The notes beneath the pieces were generated by a model. The model saw only the letters and a list, made by a program, of their open reading frames with translations, searched no databases and was not told the DNA's origin. The translations under genes were made by a program, and so were the position numbers. A stretch of DNA of 64,000 bases, from positions 806,001 through 870,000 of the forward strand of contig NZ_JAOBQJ010000002.1 in the NCBI RefSeq assembly GCF_026162425.1, in the 5' to 3' direction. Positions 26,579-34,704 of the stretch are shown one piece after another. Position 1 is the stretch's first letter; each line of letters starts with the position of its first letter. This stretch comes from Flexivirga meconopsidis. GTDB taxonomy: Bacteria > Actinomycetota > Actinomycetes > Actinomycetales > Dermatophilaceae.

Positions 26579-27943
26579 ATGCCCGACCCGCAACCGGGAG
26601 TCAGCAGGAGGACAGCCCTGTGGTTCACCGCAGGCTCGGTGATCGCCCTGCCGCTCGGCCTTGCCGGCTGCGGGAGCGACTCCAGCGACGCGGTGAAGCT
26701 GACCTACAAGCAGTTCGGCTCCGGCACGATCATGGGCGACTTCCTGCGCGGTGTCGTGAACGAATACTCCGCGAGTGGATCCGGGTCGGCCGTCGACCTC
26801 ATTCCGTTGGTCGCCTCGGAGAACGATTACTACACCAAGACCGAGCTCATGATGAGCAGCGGCCGGACCTCGCCCGACCTGGTCTACGAGGACACCTTCA
26901 TCCTGCGCTCGGACGTCGCGGCCGGCTATCTGCGGCCGATCGATGACTACCTGGCGACCTGGCCGGACTGGAAGCTCTACTACCCGACCACGCAGGACGC
27001 GGTGAAATACACCGACGGCAAGCATTACGGAGTGCCGTTGTCCACCGACACCCGCGCGATCTGGTTCAACCGCAAGCTGCTGGCCAAGGCGGGCCTGCCC
27101 GAGACGTGGCAGCCGAAGACCTGGGACGACATCCTCACCGCCGCGCGCGCGATCAAGCAGAAGCTGCCCGGCGTCATACCCATCAACATCTGGTCGAGCA
27201 AGGCGATGGGCGAGGCAACGTCGATGCAAGGCTTCGAGATGCTGCTCTACGGCACCGATTCCACGCTGTATGACGAGAGTCGCGGCAAGTGGGTCACCGG
27301 CTCGAAGGGGTTCGTCGACGCGCTGCAATTCATGCGGACGGTCTCGGCTGAGAAGCTCGGCCTGCAACTGTCGGACGCGCTCGACCCCAACATGGGAGAT
27401 CGGCTCTACAACGTCCTGTGGCCCAACGAGAAGATCGCGATGGCGGTCGACGGCAGCTGGATCCCGGGTGCCTGGATCGGTGGGTCGTGGCCGGACTGGA
27501 GCAAGAGCATGTCGGTGGCGAAGATGCCGACCCAGCACGGCGCCGCACCAGGACTGGTCACCATGTCGGGCGGTTTCTGCTGGGCGATCCCGAAGCACGC
27601 GCAACACCCCGACAAGGCCTTCGATTTCGTGCGCACCATGTGCAACCGGAAGAACAACACCGACTACTGCATCAAGGACTCCCAGATCGCAGTGCGCTCA
27701 GACACCGCCGCCGAGCCGACCTACCAAAAGTCCACTCCCACAACGAAATTCATGACCGATCTGGTCAAAAGCACCACCTACCGACCGGCGCTCGCGCCAT
27801 ACCCGCAGATCTCCAACGCGATCCAGATCGCCTGCGAGGCGATGCTCATCGGATCGAAGACCCCGGCGGCGGCCGCTGCCACCTACGACTCGATGCTCAT
27901 CGACATCGTGGGTCGGGACCAGACCATGAAGGCAGGTGCGTGA
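26579..27943 (+). CDS. Sugar ABC transporter solute-binding lipoprotein
   Basis: About 454 residues. An N-terminal twin-arginine (VSRRTALWF) precedes a hydrophobic core and the lipobox LAGCGS, so the protein is probably a lipoprotein, possibly exported by TAT. The rest matches family 1 solute-binding proteins for sugars (VPLSTDTRAIWFNRKLLAKAG, IAMAVDGSWIPGAW). A TTG codon one position upstream could also start. Its TGA overlaps the ATG of the first permease. Substrate unknown, probably an oligosaccharide or glycoside. Confidence 0.88.
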   Translation: MPDPQPGVSRRTALWFTAGSVIALPLGLAGCGSDSSDAVKLTYKQFGSGTIMGDFLRGVVNEYSASGSGSAVDLIPLVASENDYYTKTELMMSSGRTSPDLVYEDTFILRSDVAAGYLRPIDDYLATWPDWKLYYPTTQDAVKYTDGKHYGVPLSTDTRAIWFNRKLLAKAGLPETWQPKTWDDILTAARAIKQKLPGVIPINIWSSKAMGEATSMQGFEMLLYGTDSTLYDESRGKWVTGSKGFVDALQFMRTVSAEKLGLQLSDALDPNMGDRLYNVLWPNEKIAMAVDGSWIPGAWIGGSWPDWSKSMSVAKMPTQHGAAPGLVTMSGGFCWAIPKHAQHPDKAFDFVRTMCNRKNNTDYCIKDSQIAVRSDTAAEPTYQKSTPTTKFMTDLVKSTTYRPALAPYPQISNAIQIACEAMLIGSKTPAAAAATYDSMLIDIVGRDQTMKAGA

Positions 27944-28872
27944 TGGCTGCCGTCGCCGAAACCTCAACGATGCCAGTGGATCCGCGGCGCAGCGGCAACA
28001 GCGACCCGGCACGCACCGCACGCCGCGGTATGCCGCTGCTCCCGGCCCTCGTGCTGCTACTGATCTTCATGGCCGGACCGGTGATCTACTCGATCTACCT
28101 GGCCTTCACCAACAAGGCAGTCCGCGGCGAGGGCGCCGACAGCACGTCGATGGTCGGTTTCGCCAACTTCACCGAGGCGTTCTCACAGCCCGACTTCTGG
28201 AACGCCATGTGGCTGACGCTGGTGTTCACCGTCGTGTCGGGCGTGATCGGGCAGAACGTGCTCGGTATGGCCTTGGCGTTGCTGCTGCGCAAGTGCGCGG
28301 CGTGGGTCTCCTGGATCACCGGGACGGTGGTGATCGGCGCGTGGATCATCCCCGAGGTGGTCGCCGGATACCTTTGGTACACCTTCCTTTCCGGCGACGG
28401 CTCGCTCAACAAGGTGTTCGGCTGGTTCGGGCTCGGACCGCAGGACTGGCTGATCAGCGCACCGATCGTGGCCGTGTCGTTCGCGAACATCTGGCGCGGC
28501 ACGGCCTTCTCGATGCTCACCTATTCGGCGGCACTGTCCCAGCTCGATCCCGAGGTCGAGGAGAGTGCAGCGATCGACGGCGCCGGACCGATGCGCCGCT
28601 TCTGGTCGATCACCGTGCCGCTGATCCGGCGCTCGATCATGACCAACCTGCTGCTCACCACGCTGCAGACGCTGTCGGTCTTCGGCCTGATCTTCGTGAT
28701 GACCGGCGGCGGCCCCGGCACCGAAAGCCAGACGCTGCCGCTCTACATGTACGAACAGGCTTTCAGTTTCGGGCAACTCGGCTACGGCACCGCCGTCGCG
28801 CTGTTGTTGCTGCTGGTCGGCGGTGTCGCCGCGCTCGCCTATCTGAAGGTGCTGCCCAAGGAGGACCTATGA
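27943..28872 (+). CDS. Sugar ABC transporter permease (MalF type)
   Basis: 309 residues with six membrane segments and the EAA loop EESAAIDGAGPMRRFWSITVP. It starts at ATG 27943, sharing a base with the stop of the binding protein (TGATG), and its stop overlaps the next permease start (ATGA). It pairs with that permease to form the channel. Confidence 0.92.
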   Translation: MAAVAETSTMPVDPRRSGNSDPARTARRGMPLLPALVLLLIFMAGPVIYSIYLAFTNKAVRGEGADSTSMVGFANFTEAFSQPDFWNAMWLTLVFTVVSGVIGQNVLGMALALLLRKCAAWVSWITGTVVIGAWIIPEVVAGYLWYTFLSGDGSLNKVFGWFGLGPQDWLISAPIVAVSFANIWRGTAFSMLTYSAALSQLDPEVEESAAIDGAGPMRRFWSITVPLIRRSIMTNLLLTTLQTLSVFGLIFVMTGGGPGTESQTLPLYMYEQAFSFGQLGYGTAVALLLLLVGGVAALAYLKVLPKEDL

Positions 28873-29738
28873 GCACCGAAGCACCCGCCCTGCCGCGTAC
28901 GGCGAAGCGTCCCCGCTCTCGCGAGGCCGCGGTCAAGACCGGCTCCAGCGGCATCCTGCTGATCGTCGCGTTCCTCTTCTGCATCCCGCTCGTCTGGGTG
29001 ATCCTGGCGTCGTTCGACAAGAACGCCTCGCTCGCGGTGTCCTGGCCCGGGTCGCCGACCTTCGACAACTACCGCGGCGTGCTCAACGAGAAGACGACCT
29101 ACCGGCCGATCTGGAACTCGTTGCTGCTGTGCGGCGGCGGCACGATCATCACCGTGGTCTGTGCGGCGCTCGCGGCATACCCGCTCAGCCGTTATCGCTC
29201 CCGCGGGACCCGGCCGTTCTTGATGACGATCATCTTCGCCAGCGGACTGCCGATCACCGCGATCATGATCCCGGTCTACGCGATGTTCGTGCAGGTCAAC
29301 CTGATCGACTCGATGCCCGCCGCGGCGGCCTTCCTCGCCGCATCCTCGCTGCCCTACGCGATCTTCCTGATGAAGAACTTCATGGACGGGGTGCCGCACG
29401 AGCTCGAGGAGTCCGCCTGGACCGAAGGCGCCGGCATGGTGCGCACCCTCTGGTCGATCGTGCTCCCACTCATGCGACCGGGTACGGCGGTGGTCACGAT
29501 GCTGACGTTCGTCGGCATGTGGGGAAACTTCTTCGTGCCGTTCATGCTGCTGCTGTCACCGGACAAACTGCCCGCGGCGGTGTCGTTGTTCACCTTCTCC
29601 TCGCAATACGGGCAGGTGCAGTACGGCCAGCTTGCCGCCTTCTCGATCCTCTACTCGCTGCCGGTGGCGCTGCTCTACCTGCTGCTCGGCCGGCGGCTGC
29701 GGGACGGTTTCGTCGCTGCGGGCGGGGTGAAGGGCTGA
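28869..29738 (+). CDS. Sugar ABC transporter permease (MalG type)
   Basis: 289 residues with six membrane segments and the EAA loop EESAWTEGAGMVRTLWSIVLP. No ATPase gene follows, so the transporter probably uses a shared MsmK-type ATPase encoded elsewhere, as is common in actinobacteria. The last 17 coding bases, including the stop codon, are duplicated in tandem immediately downstream. Confidence 0.92.
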   Translation: MSTEAPALPRTAKRPRSREAAVKTGSSGILLIVAFLFCIPLVWVILASFDKNASLAVSWPGSPTFDNYRGVLNEKTTYRPIWNSLLLCGGGTIITVVCAALAAYPLSRYRSRGTRPFLMTIIFASGLPITAIMIPVYAMFVQVNLIDSMPAAAAFLAASSLPYAIFLMKNFMDGVPHELEESAWTEGAGMVRTLWSIVLPLMRPGTAVVTMLTFVGMWGNFFVPFMLLLSPDKLPAAVSLFTFSSQYGQVQYGQLAAFSILYSLPVALLYLLLGRRLRDGFVAAGGVKG

Positions 29739-29755
29739 GCGGGGTGAAGGGCTGA
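29722..29755. repeat. 17-bp tandem duplication at the permease stop codon
   Basis: GCGGGGTGAAGGGCTGA occurs at 29722-29738, ending in the stop codon, and again exactly at 29739-29755. It directly abuts the 51-bp array, suggesting that replication slippage or repeat insertion happened here. Confidence 0.85.
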
Positions 29756-29756
29756 C

Positions 29757-29994
29757 GACCGTCGTCGGAAAAGTGCAACCGACGTCGCACTCGCGCACCT
29801 TCAGCGCGACCGTCGTCGGAAAAATGCAGCCCGCGCCCCACCCGCGCACCTTCAGCGCGACCGTCGTCGGAAATGTGCAGCCCGCGCCCCACCCGCGCAC
29901 CTTCTGCGCGACCGTCGTCGGAAAAATGCAACCCGCGCCGCACCCGCGCACTTTCAGCGCGACCGTCGTCGGAAAAATGCAGCCCGCGCCGGCG
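29757..29994. repeat. Tandem array of five 51-bp units between convergent genes
   Basis: Units begin GACCGTCGTCGGAAAA at 29757, 29808, 29859, 29910 and 29961, an exact period of 51. Units share a GC-rich half (about CCCGCGCCCCACCCGCGCAC) with point variation. The array fills the space between the permease stop and the SMR stop. Because 51 is a multiple of three, it is open in several frames on both strands, which makes spurious reading frames. Related copies lie at 11849-11948. Confidence 0.9.
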
Positions 29995-30004
29995 GATCAC
30001 GCTG

Positions 30005-30346
30005 TCAGTGTGCGGCGCTCGAGCTCTCCAGCAGCGCGACGCCGCCGATCACCAGCACGATGCCGAGGCCCATCCGCCAGGTGAGCGGATCGTCGAAGAT
30101 CACCTTGCCGAGCAGGGCCGTCGCGGCGACGCCGATCGCCGACCAGATGCCGTAGGCGACGCCCACCGGCATGCCCTGCTTGAGCACCTGGGCGAGCAGG
30201 ACGAACGCCCCGCCATACCCGAGGGCGATCGGGATCAGCCAGATCAGTTTGGTCAGGCCGTCCGATGCTCGCAGCGACAGGGTCGCGGTGACCTCGAGTG
30301 CGATCGCTCCCGCGAGCATCAGCCACGACGCGGTTCGTCCGTCCAT
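30005..30346 (-). CDS. Small multidrug resistance (SMR) family efflux protein
   Basis: 113 residues, four membrane helices. Glu18 in GAIALEVTAT is the conserved proton/drug-binding glutamate. The LEV, PVGVAYGIWSAIG and LGIVLVIGGVALL segments match EmrE/QacE-type proton antiporters. Its start codon lies at one end of a 42-bp palindrome shared with the divergent TetR gene, which is therefore its likely repressor. The arrangement SMR/TetR/DUF5360 resembles the yvaE-yvaF-yvaD group of Bacillus subtilis. Confidence 0.92.
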   Translation of the reverse strand: MDGRTASWLMLAGAIALEVTATLSLRASDGLTKLIWLIPIALGYGGAFVLLAQVLKQGMPVGVAYGIWSAIGVAATALLGKVIFDDPLTWRMGLGIVLVIGGVALLESSSAAH

Positions 30347-30385
30347 GGATTTACTGTACCGCACGTGCGGTACAGTAAATCCATG
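30344..30385. promoter_or_regulatory. 42-bp perfect palindrome: divergent promoter/operator carrying both start codons
   Basis: Each half is the exact complement of the other, with half-site ATGGATTTACTGTACCGCAC meeting at CACGTG (centre 30364/30365). The two ends are the ATG codons of the SMR gene (minus) and the TetR gene (plus), leaving 36 bases between starts. TACAGT at 30371-30376 and its mirror could serve as -10 boxes, which would place transcription starts at or next to the ATGs. A TetR dimer is the obvious binder. Confidence 0.85.
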
Positions 30386-30940
30386 AAGAACAACCTGCTT
30401 CCGGCGCGGATCCTGACGGCTGCCCGCCGGGTGCTCGTGCGCGACGGAGCCGACCGGCTCACCCTCGCCGCAGTCGCGGCGGAGGCAGGGGTGACCGTGG
30501 GCGGCGTGCGCTACCACTACGCCAACAAGCGGGCCCTCCTCGAGGCCTTGGTCTCCGACTTCGTGAGCGCCTTCGACAGCGTCCTTGCCGAGGCAGCCGG
30601 CGAGCCAGGAGCGCGCACCCGCGCCTATATCGACGGCACGTTTGCGACCACGCCGAACGACACCGGTGAAGGGACCGCTCCGACAGCGGGCATCCTCGCC
30701 GCAATCGCGGTGGACACCGATCTCCTGCAGCCGTTACGAGCGCACTACGACCGCTGGCAGAGACTCCTCGACGCCGACGGGCTTCGCCCGGAGGTGAGCA
30801 TGACGATCAGACTCGCGATGGACGGCTACTGGGCCGCAGCGACGCTTGGCCTCGCCGCACCCGACAAGGACCTGAGCGGCGACGTCCAGCGTTACGTGAT
30901 CGAACTGTTGGACCGGGAGCTCGGCCGTGCAGACGCGTGA
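30383..30940 (+). CDS. TetR-family transcriptional regulator
   Basis: 185 residues. The N-terminal helix-turn-helix reads LTLAAVAAEAGVTVGGVRYHYANKRALLEAL (approx. residues 23-53), and the rest is a ligand-binding helical domain. It is divergent from the SMR gene, and both starts are inside a shared perfect palindrome, so autoregulation and drug-responsive control of the SMR gene are likely. There is no room for a ribosome-binding site outside the palindrome. It overlaps the next gene by 14 bases. Confidence 0.9.
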   Translation: MKNNLLPARILTAARRVLVRDGADRLTLAAVAAEAGVTVGGVRYHYANKRALLEALVSDFVSAFDSVLAEAAGEPGARTRAYIDGTFATTPNDTGEGTAPTAGILAAIAVDTDLLQPLRAHYDRWQRLLDADGLRPEVSMTIRLAMDGYWAAATLGLAAPDKDLSGDVQRYVIELLDRELGRADA

Positions 30941-31340
30941 CCGCACCCTCACCAAGCGCACCATGTTTGTGACCGACGTCGGCTTTCTCTGCTACTGGCT
31001 GCTCACCGCCGGCGGCGCTATCAGTGTTGGCGTGGACCCGTTTCTGCACCAATGGAATTGGTCGTTCATCGGACTCGATTTGTTGGCAATCGCGCTGGGC
31101 CTGCTGAGCGTGGCAACGGCCCGGCGCAGTCCCGAGCGGAGCCGCATGCTCATGGTGATCTCGCTGACCGCCACCGCTGCAGCGGGACTAATGGCGATCA
31201 ACTTCTACGCGATCCGGTGCAGCTTCGACCCGGCCTGGTGGTTGCCCAACCTCTGGCTCCTGCTCTTCCCGGTCATCGCGCTCGGCCGAATGTTCACCAA
31301 GCTCGACGCACCGCAGTCACCGCACGCGGTCGCTCGGTGA
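30927..31340 (+). CDS. DUF5360 (YvaD-like) membrane protein
   Basis: 137 residues with four membrane segments; the start TDVGFLCYWLLTAG resembles YvaD-like proteins (DUF5360). It starts with GTG 30927 inside the end of the TetR gene, so it is probably translationally coupled to it. In B. subtilis the homologous genes neighbour an SMR transporter and TetR regulator, so an accessory role in efflux is inferred. Its 3' end overlaps prmC on the other strand by 47 bases. Confidence 0.7.
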   Translation: MQTRDRTLTKRTMFVTDVGFLCYWLLTAGGAISVGVDPFLHQWNWSFIGLDLLAIALGLLSVATARRSPERSRMLMVISLTATAAAGLMAINFYAIRCSFDPAWWLPNLWLLLFPVIALGRMFTKLDAPQSPHAVAR

Positions 31341-32157
31341 GGTCGAGATGGTCGCTGACGCGACTCCACACGCCCTGCTGACGCAACGCGGCAGGTAGCG
31401 AATCCCCTTGTGAATCAGCGTGTTCCATGATGAGCACGCCGCCGGGGCGCAACAACTGCGCGGCGCGCGCCGCGACCACGATCGGGATGCGCAAGCCGTC
31501 CTCACTGCCGCCGTAGAGCGCGACCTCCGGGTCGTGGTCGCGCACCTCGGGGTCGATCGGCACCATCCCCACCGGGATGTATGGCGGATTGCTCACGACC
31601 AGGTCGACTCCCCCGTCGAGGTCGGGGAACGCGGATTCGGCTGCGCCGCAGTCGATCTCGACGTCGAGACCGAGGTTGTCGCGGTTGCGGGCCGCCCACG
31701 CGTGTGCCATCGGGTCGAGCTCGATCGCCGACACGTCAGCGGCGGGCAGCTCGTGCTTGATCGCGAGCGCGATCGCGCCGGACCCGGTGCACAGGTCGAC
31801 AACGGTGGGCGCCGACACATCGGCCACGGCCCGCAGCGCCAGGTCGACCAGCAGCTCGGTCTCCGGGCGCGGCACGAAAACGCCTGGCCCTACTGCGAGT
31901 TCGAGGTGACGGAAAGGCGCGGTGCCGGTGAGGTGCTGCAGCGGCACCCGGGCACGGCGCTGCGCGACCAGTTCGTCATACGCCTGACGGGTGGCGGCGT
32001 CGAGGGTTGCTCCGAGCACCAACTGCCGCTGCAGCTCAGCGCCCGGCACCCCGCGCACGTGCGCCAGCAGCGCGAGCGCGTCGGCCCGCGCACTCGGCAC
32101 GCCCACCTCCCGCAGCTGCGCCGTCGCGGCGTCGACCGCCGCACGCAGGCCGGTCAT
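31294..32157 (-). CDS. prmC: Release factor glutamine methyltransferase
   Basis: SAM-dependent enzyme that methylates the Gln of the GGQ motif in release factors. 287 residues, with an N-terminal helical domain, the SAM loop VVDLCTGSGAIALAI and the catalytic NPPY at residues 190-193. It follows prfA, its substrate, after 16 bases. Gene order matches M. tuberculosis Rv1299-Rv1300. Confidence 0.96.
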   Translation of the reverse strand: MTGLRAAVDAATAQLREVGVPSARADALALLAHVRGVPGAELQRQLVLGATLDAATRQAYDELVAQRRARVPLQHLTGTAPFRHLELAVGPGVFVPRPETELLVDLALRAVADVSAPTVVDLCTGSGAIALAIKHELPAADVSAIELDPMAHAWAARNRDNLGLDVEIDCGAAESAFPDLDGGVDLVVSNPPYIPVGMVPIDPEVRDHDPEVALYGGSEDGLRIPIVVAARAAQLLRPGGVLIMEHADSQGDSLPAALRQQGVWSRVSDHLDLTERPRAVTAVRRAW

Positions 32158-32173
32158 CGGGCTGACCCGGTCA

Positions 32174-33271
32174 TCAGGCGGACGCGGACCCGTCGGCGAC
32201 TGCCGCCATACGGGCCGCCTCGTCCATCTCGATGGCCGACTGCACGACCGGGTCGAGGTCGCCGTCGAGCACTCCGTCGAGGTTGTAGGCCTTGAAGCCG
32301 GTGCGGTGGTCGGCGATGCGGTTTTCCGGGAAGTTGTAGGTGCGTATGCGCTCGCTGCGGTCGACCGTGCGCACCTGCGAGCGCCGGGCGGCCGACGCCT
32401 CGGCGTCGCGCTCCTCCTGCGCCATCTGCCGTAGTCGCGCCTTGAGCACGCGCATCGCCGCCTCCTTGTTCTGCAGCTGCGACTTCTCGTTCTGGCAGGA
32501 CACCACGGTGCCGGTCGGCAGGTGCGTGATGCGCACCGCGGAGTCGGTGGTGTTGACCGACTGACCGCCGGGCCCGGACGACCGGTAGACGTCGATCTTC
32601 AGGTCGTTCGGGCCGAAGTCGATCTCGTCGTCGTCGCCCTCGTCGAGGTCGGGCATGACGAGCACGCCGACTGCGGAGGTGTGGATGCGCCCCTGGCTCT
32701 CGGTGACCGGCACGCGCTGCACCCGGTGCACGCCGCCTTCGTACTTCAGGCGCGCCCACGGCGCCGTGCCCGGCTCCGGCTGACCCTTGGCCCGGATCGC
32801 CACGCGGACGTCGGTGTAGCCGCCGAGATCGGACTCGGTGCCGTCGGTGATCTCGGCCTTCCAGCCGGAGCGCTCGGCATACCGGAGATACATGCGCACC
32901 AGATCGGCTGCGAACAAAGCAGATTCGGCGCCGCCCGCGCCAGCCTTCACCTCAAGTATGACGTCGCGGTCGTCGTCCTCGTCCCGCGGCAGCAACAGCT
33001 TGCGCAGCCTGTCCTCGGCCTCGCCGACCTGCTGCTCGAGGCCGGGGATCTCCGCGGCGAACGACTCGTCCTCGGTGGCCAGCTCGCGCGCGGCGTCGAG
33101 GTCGTCGTGCGCCTGCTGCCAGGTGCGGTAGGCCGCGACGGTCGGGGCCAGCGCGGCATAGCGCTTGTTGAGCTTGCGCAGCGCCGTCGGGTCGGCATGC
33201 ACGGCCGGGTCGGCGAGCTGCCGCTCCAGGTCGGCGTACTCGTCGGCTACGGCTGCTGCGGACTCGTTCAT
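32174..33271 (-). CDS. prfA: Peptide chain release factor 1
   Basis: Recognises UAA/UAG and triggers peptide release. 365 residues. The GGQ motif is at 235-237 in [16 protein letters not shown], and the [10 protein letters not shown] segment lies near the C-terminus. I chose ATG 33271 ([19 protein letters not shown] aligns with the family N-terminus); the longer upstream frame overlaps the rpmE terminator and rpmE. Confidence 0.96.
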   Translation of the reverse strand: MNESAAAVADEYADLERQLADPAVHADPTALRKLNKRYAALAPTVAAYRTWQQAHDDLDAARELATEDESFAAEIPGLEQQVGEAEDRLRKLLLPRDEDDDRDVILEVKAGAGGAESALFAADLVRMYLRYAERSGWKAEITDGTESDLGGYTDVRVAIRAKGQPEPGTAPWARLKYEGGVHRVQRVPVTESQGRIHTSAVGVLVMPDLDEGDDDEIDFGPNDLKIDVYRSSGPGGQSVNTTDSAVRITHLPTGTVVSCQNEKSQLQNKEAAMRVLKARLRQMAQEERDAEASAARRSQVRTVDRSERIRTYNFPENRIADHRTGFKAYNLDGVLDGDLDPVVQSAIEMDEAARMAAVADGSASA

Positions 33272-33306
33272 GCTCTGCCTTCGGTGAGGGGTGCGCGGAT
33301 GCAAAA

Positions 33307-33348
33307 CGCCGGCCCCGACTCCTTCGGCCAGAAGGAGTGGGACCGGCG
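33307..33348 (-). terminator. Hairpin between rpmE and prfA
   Basis: Arms of about 18 bases (33307-33325 and 33331-33348) pair with one bulged G and one wobble around a 5-base loop. It follows the rpmE stop by 11 bases on the minus strand and may attenuate read-through into prfA. Confidence 0.65.
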
Positions 33349-33359
33349 GTGCTCTTGAG

Positions 33360-33575
33360 TTACTTCGCGGCCTTCTTGCCGTAGCGCTCCTGGAAGCGGG
33401 CCACGCGACCACCGGTGTCCAGAATCTTCTGCTTGCCGGTGTAGAACGGGTGGCACTGCGAGCAGACGTCGGCGCTGATGCGGCCGGACTCCGCAGTGCT
33501 GCGGGTCGTGAAGGTCGCACCACAGGTGCAGGTCACGACGGTTTCACCGTATGCCGGGTGAATGTCCTTCTTCAT
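33360..33575 (-). CDS. rpmE: 50S ribosomal protein L31 (zinc-binding form)
   Basis: 71 residues starting MKKDIHP, with CTCG and [13 protein letters not shown] motifs giving the four cysteines of the zinc-bound (C+) form. In zinc-poor cells this form is typically replaced by a cysteine-free paralogue encoded elsewhere. Normally it directly follows rho; here about 5.5 kb of inserted genes separate them. Confidence 0.97.
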   Translation of the reverse strand: MKKDIHPAYGETVVTCTCGATFTTRSTAESGRISADVCSQCHPFYTGKQKILDTGGRVARFQERYGKKAAK

Positions 33576-33652
33576 GGAAGTCTCCTTGCGATCTCTTGCC
33601 CTCCGGGTCGCATCGCTGGTGCGGCACGTGAACCGGTGGGCCAACCGAAGAT

Positions 33653-33668
33653 TCTGCCAGGTGGCAGA
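33653..33668. promoter_or_regulatory. Inverted repeat in the rpmE/LLM divergent promoter
   Basis: TCTGCCA-GG-TGGCAGA, a 16-bp perfect palindrome with 2-base spacer, lies about 78 bases before rpmE and 79 bases before the LLM gene. It may be an operator for either gene. Confidence 0.45.
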
Positions 33669-33747
33669 CCATCAGTCCAAACGAGAAGCGTTCCCGACAT
33701 ATTCCGCGCGCGGGGCGGCTGTCGGTGGGGCGTCATACGGTCGGAGC

Positions 33748-34599
33748 ATGAGATTTGCCTATGTCGTGCCGATGACGACCGAGCGCGAGTTCGTGGAGCT
33801 GGCGCAACTCGGCGAGGAGCACGGCTGGGACGCCGTCTTCAGCTGGGAGGCAGTCTTCCGGCACGACGCTTGGTCGACGCTCGCGGCCGCGGCAGTGTCG
33901 ACCGAGCGCATCCGGCTCGGCACCCTGCTGACGCCGGTGCCGCGGCATCGGCCGTGGGACCTCGCGGCGCGGATCGGCACGGTCGACCGGCTGAGCGACG
34001 GCCGGGTGATCCTCGGCGCCGGACTGGGCGCGCCCAATGCCAACTGGCTGGCCTTCGAGCCCGACGAGGGGCGCAAGGTCCGCGCCCAGAAGCTCGACGA
34101 GGGACTCGACGTGGTGACCGGGCTGCTGCGCGGGCAGCCGTTCTCGTATGACGGGACCCACTTCCAGGTGCGCCCGACTGAGGAACTACTGCCGCCTCCC
34201 CCGGTGCAGCGGCCGCACCCGCCGGTCTGGGTGGTCGGCGCGCTCGTGCCGGGCAAGGCGCGGCAGCCGTCGCTGGCTCGGGCAGCGCGCTTCCAGGGCA
34301 TCTTCCCGGCGGTGGCCGGAGTCGACGAGGGCTCCTCCGGCATCAACCCCGAATTCTTCGCCGACATCGTCGACCGACTGAGAGTCCTGCGGGCCGACGC
34401 AGGTCTGCCGTGGGAGGGCTACGACGTGGTCCTGGAGGCCGACTCCTACGGGCAGTTCCTCGACCTGCCGGGCGGGCCCGCTGACTGGGCGCAGGCCGGC
34501 GCGACCTGGTGGGTGGAGTCATGGTGGTCGCTGCCGGAAGGGCCGGACTCCGTCGCCGAGCTGCGACGCCGGATCGGCGCCGGCCCACCCCGTGTTTGA
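33748..34599 (+). CDS. LLM-class (luciferase-like) flavin-dependent oxidoreductase
   Basis: 283 residues of a TIM-barrel bacterial luciferase-like protein (LGTLLTPVPRHRPWDLAARIGTVDRLSDGRVILGAGLG). Such enzymes use FMNH2 or F420H2; the substrate is unknown. ATG 33748 is the natural start. It is divergent from rpmE and followed by the two amidase genes on the same strand. Confidence 0.87.
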   Translation: MRFAYVVPMTTEREFVELAQLGEEHGWDAVFSWEAVFRHDAWSTLAAAAVSTERIRLGTLLTPVPRHRPWDLAARIGTVDRLSDGRVILGAGLGAPNANWLAFEPDEGRKVRAQKLDEGLDVVTGLLRGQPFSYDGTHFQVRPTEELLPPPPVQRPHPPVWVVGALVPGKARQPSLARAARFQGIFPAVAGVDEGSSGINPEFFADIVDRLRVLRADAGLPWEGYDVVLEADSYGQFLDLPGGPADWAQAGATWWVESWWSLPEGPDSVAELRRRIGAGPPRV

Positions 34600-34704
34600 G
34601 CACCGGCCGCACCGCGGCTGAACACCCGGCCGATAACTCGAATTGGCGAAATCCTTACCTGGGCAATACCTTTCGCGTCCTCGGCGCTGCCATGGTGGGT
34701 CACC

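Noticed and set aside
29556-30084. Open frames through the 51-bp array on both strands
   Set aside because: The period is divisible by three, so any stop-free unit gives a long frame; products are simple repeats with no start signals.
33272-33523. Longer prfA frame running through rpmE
   Set aside because: It overlaps the rpmE gene and its terminator; the family N-terminus matches ATG 33271.
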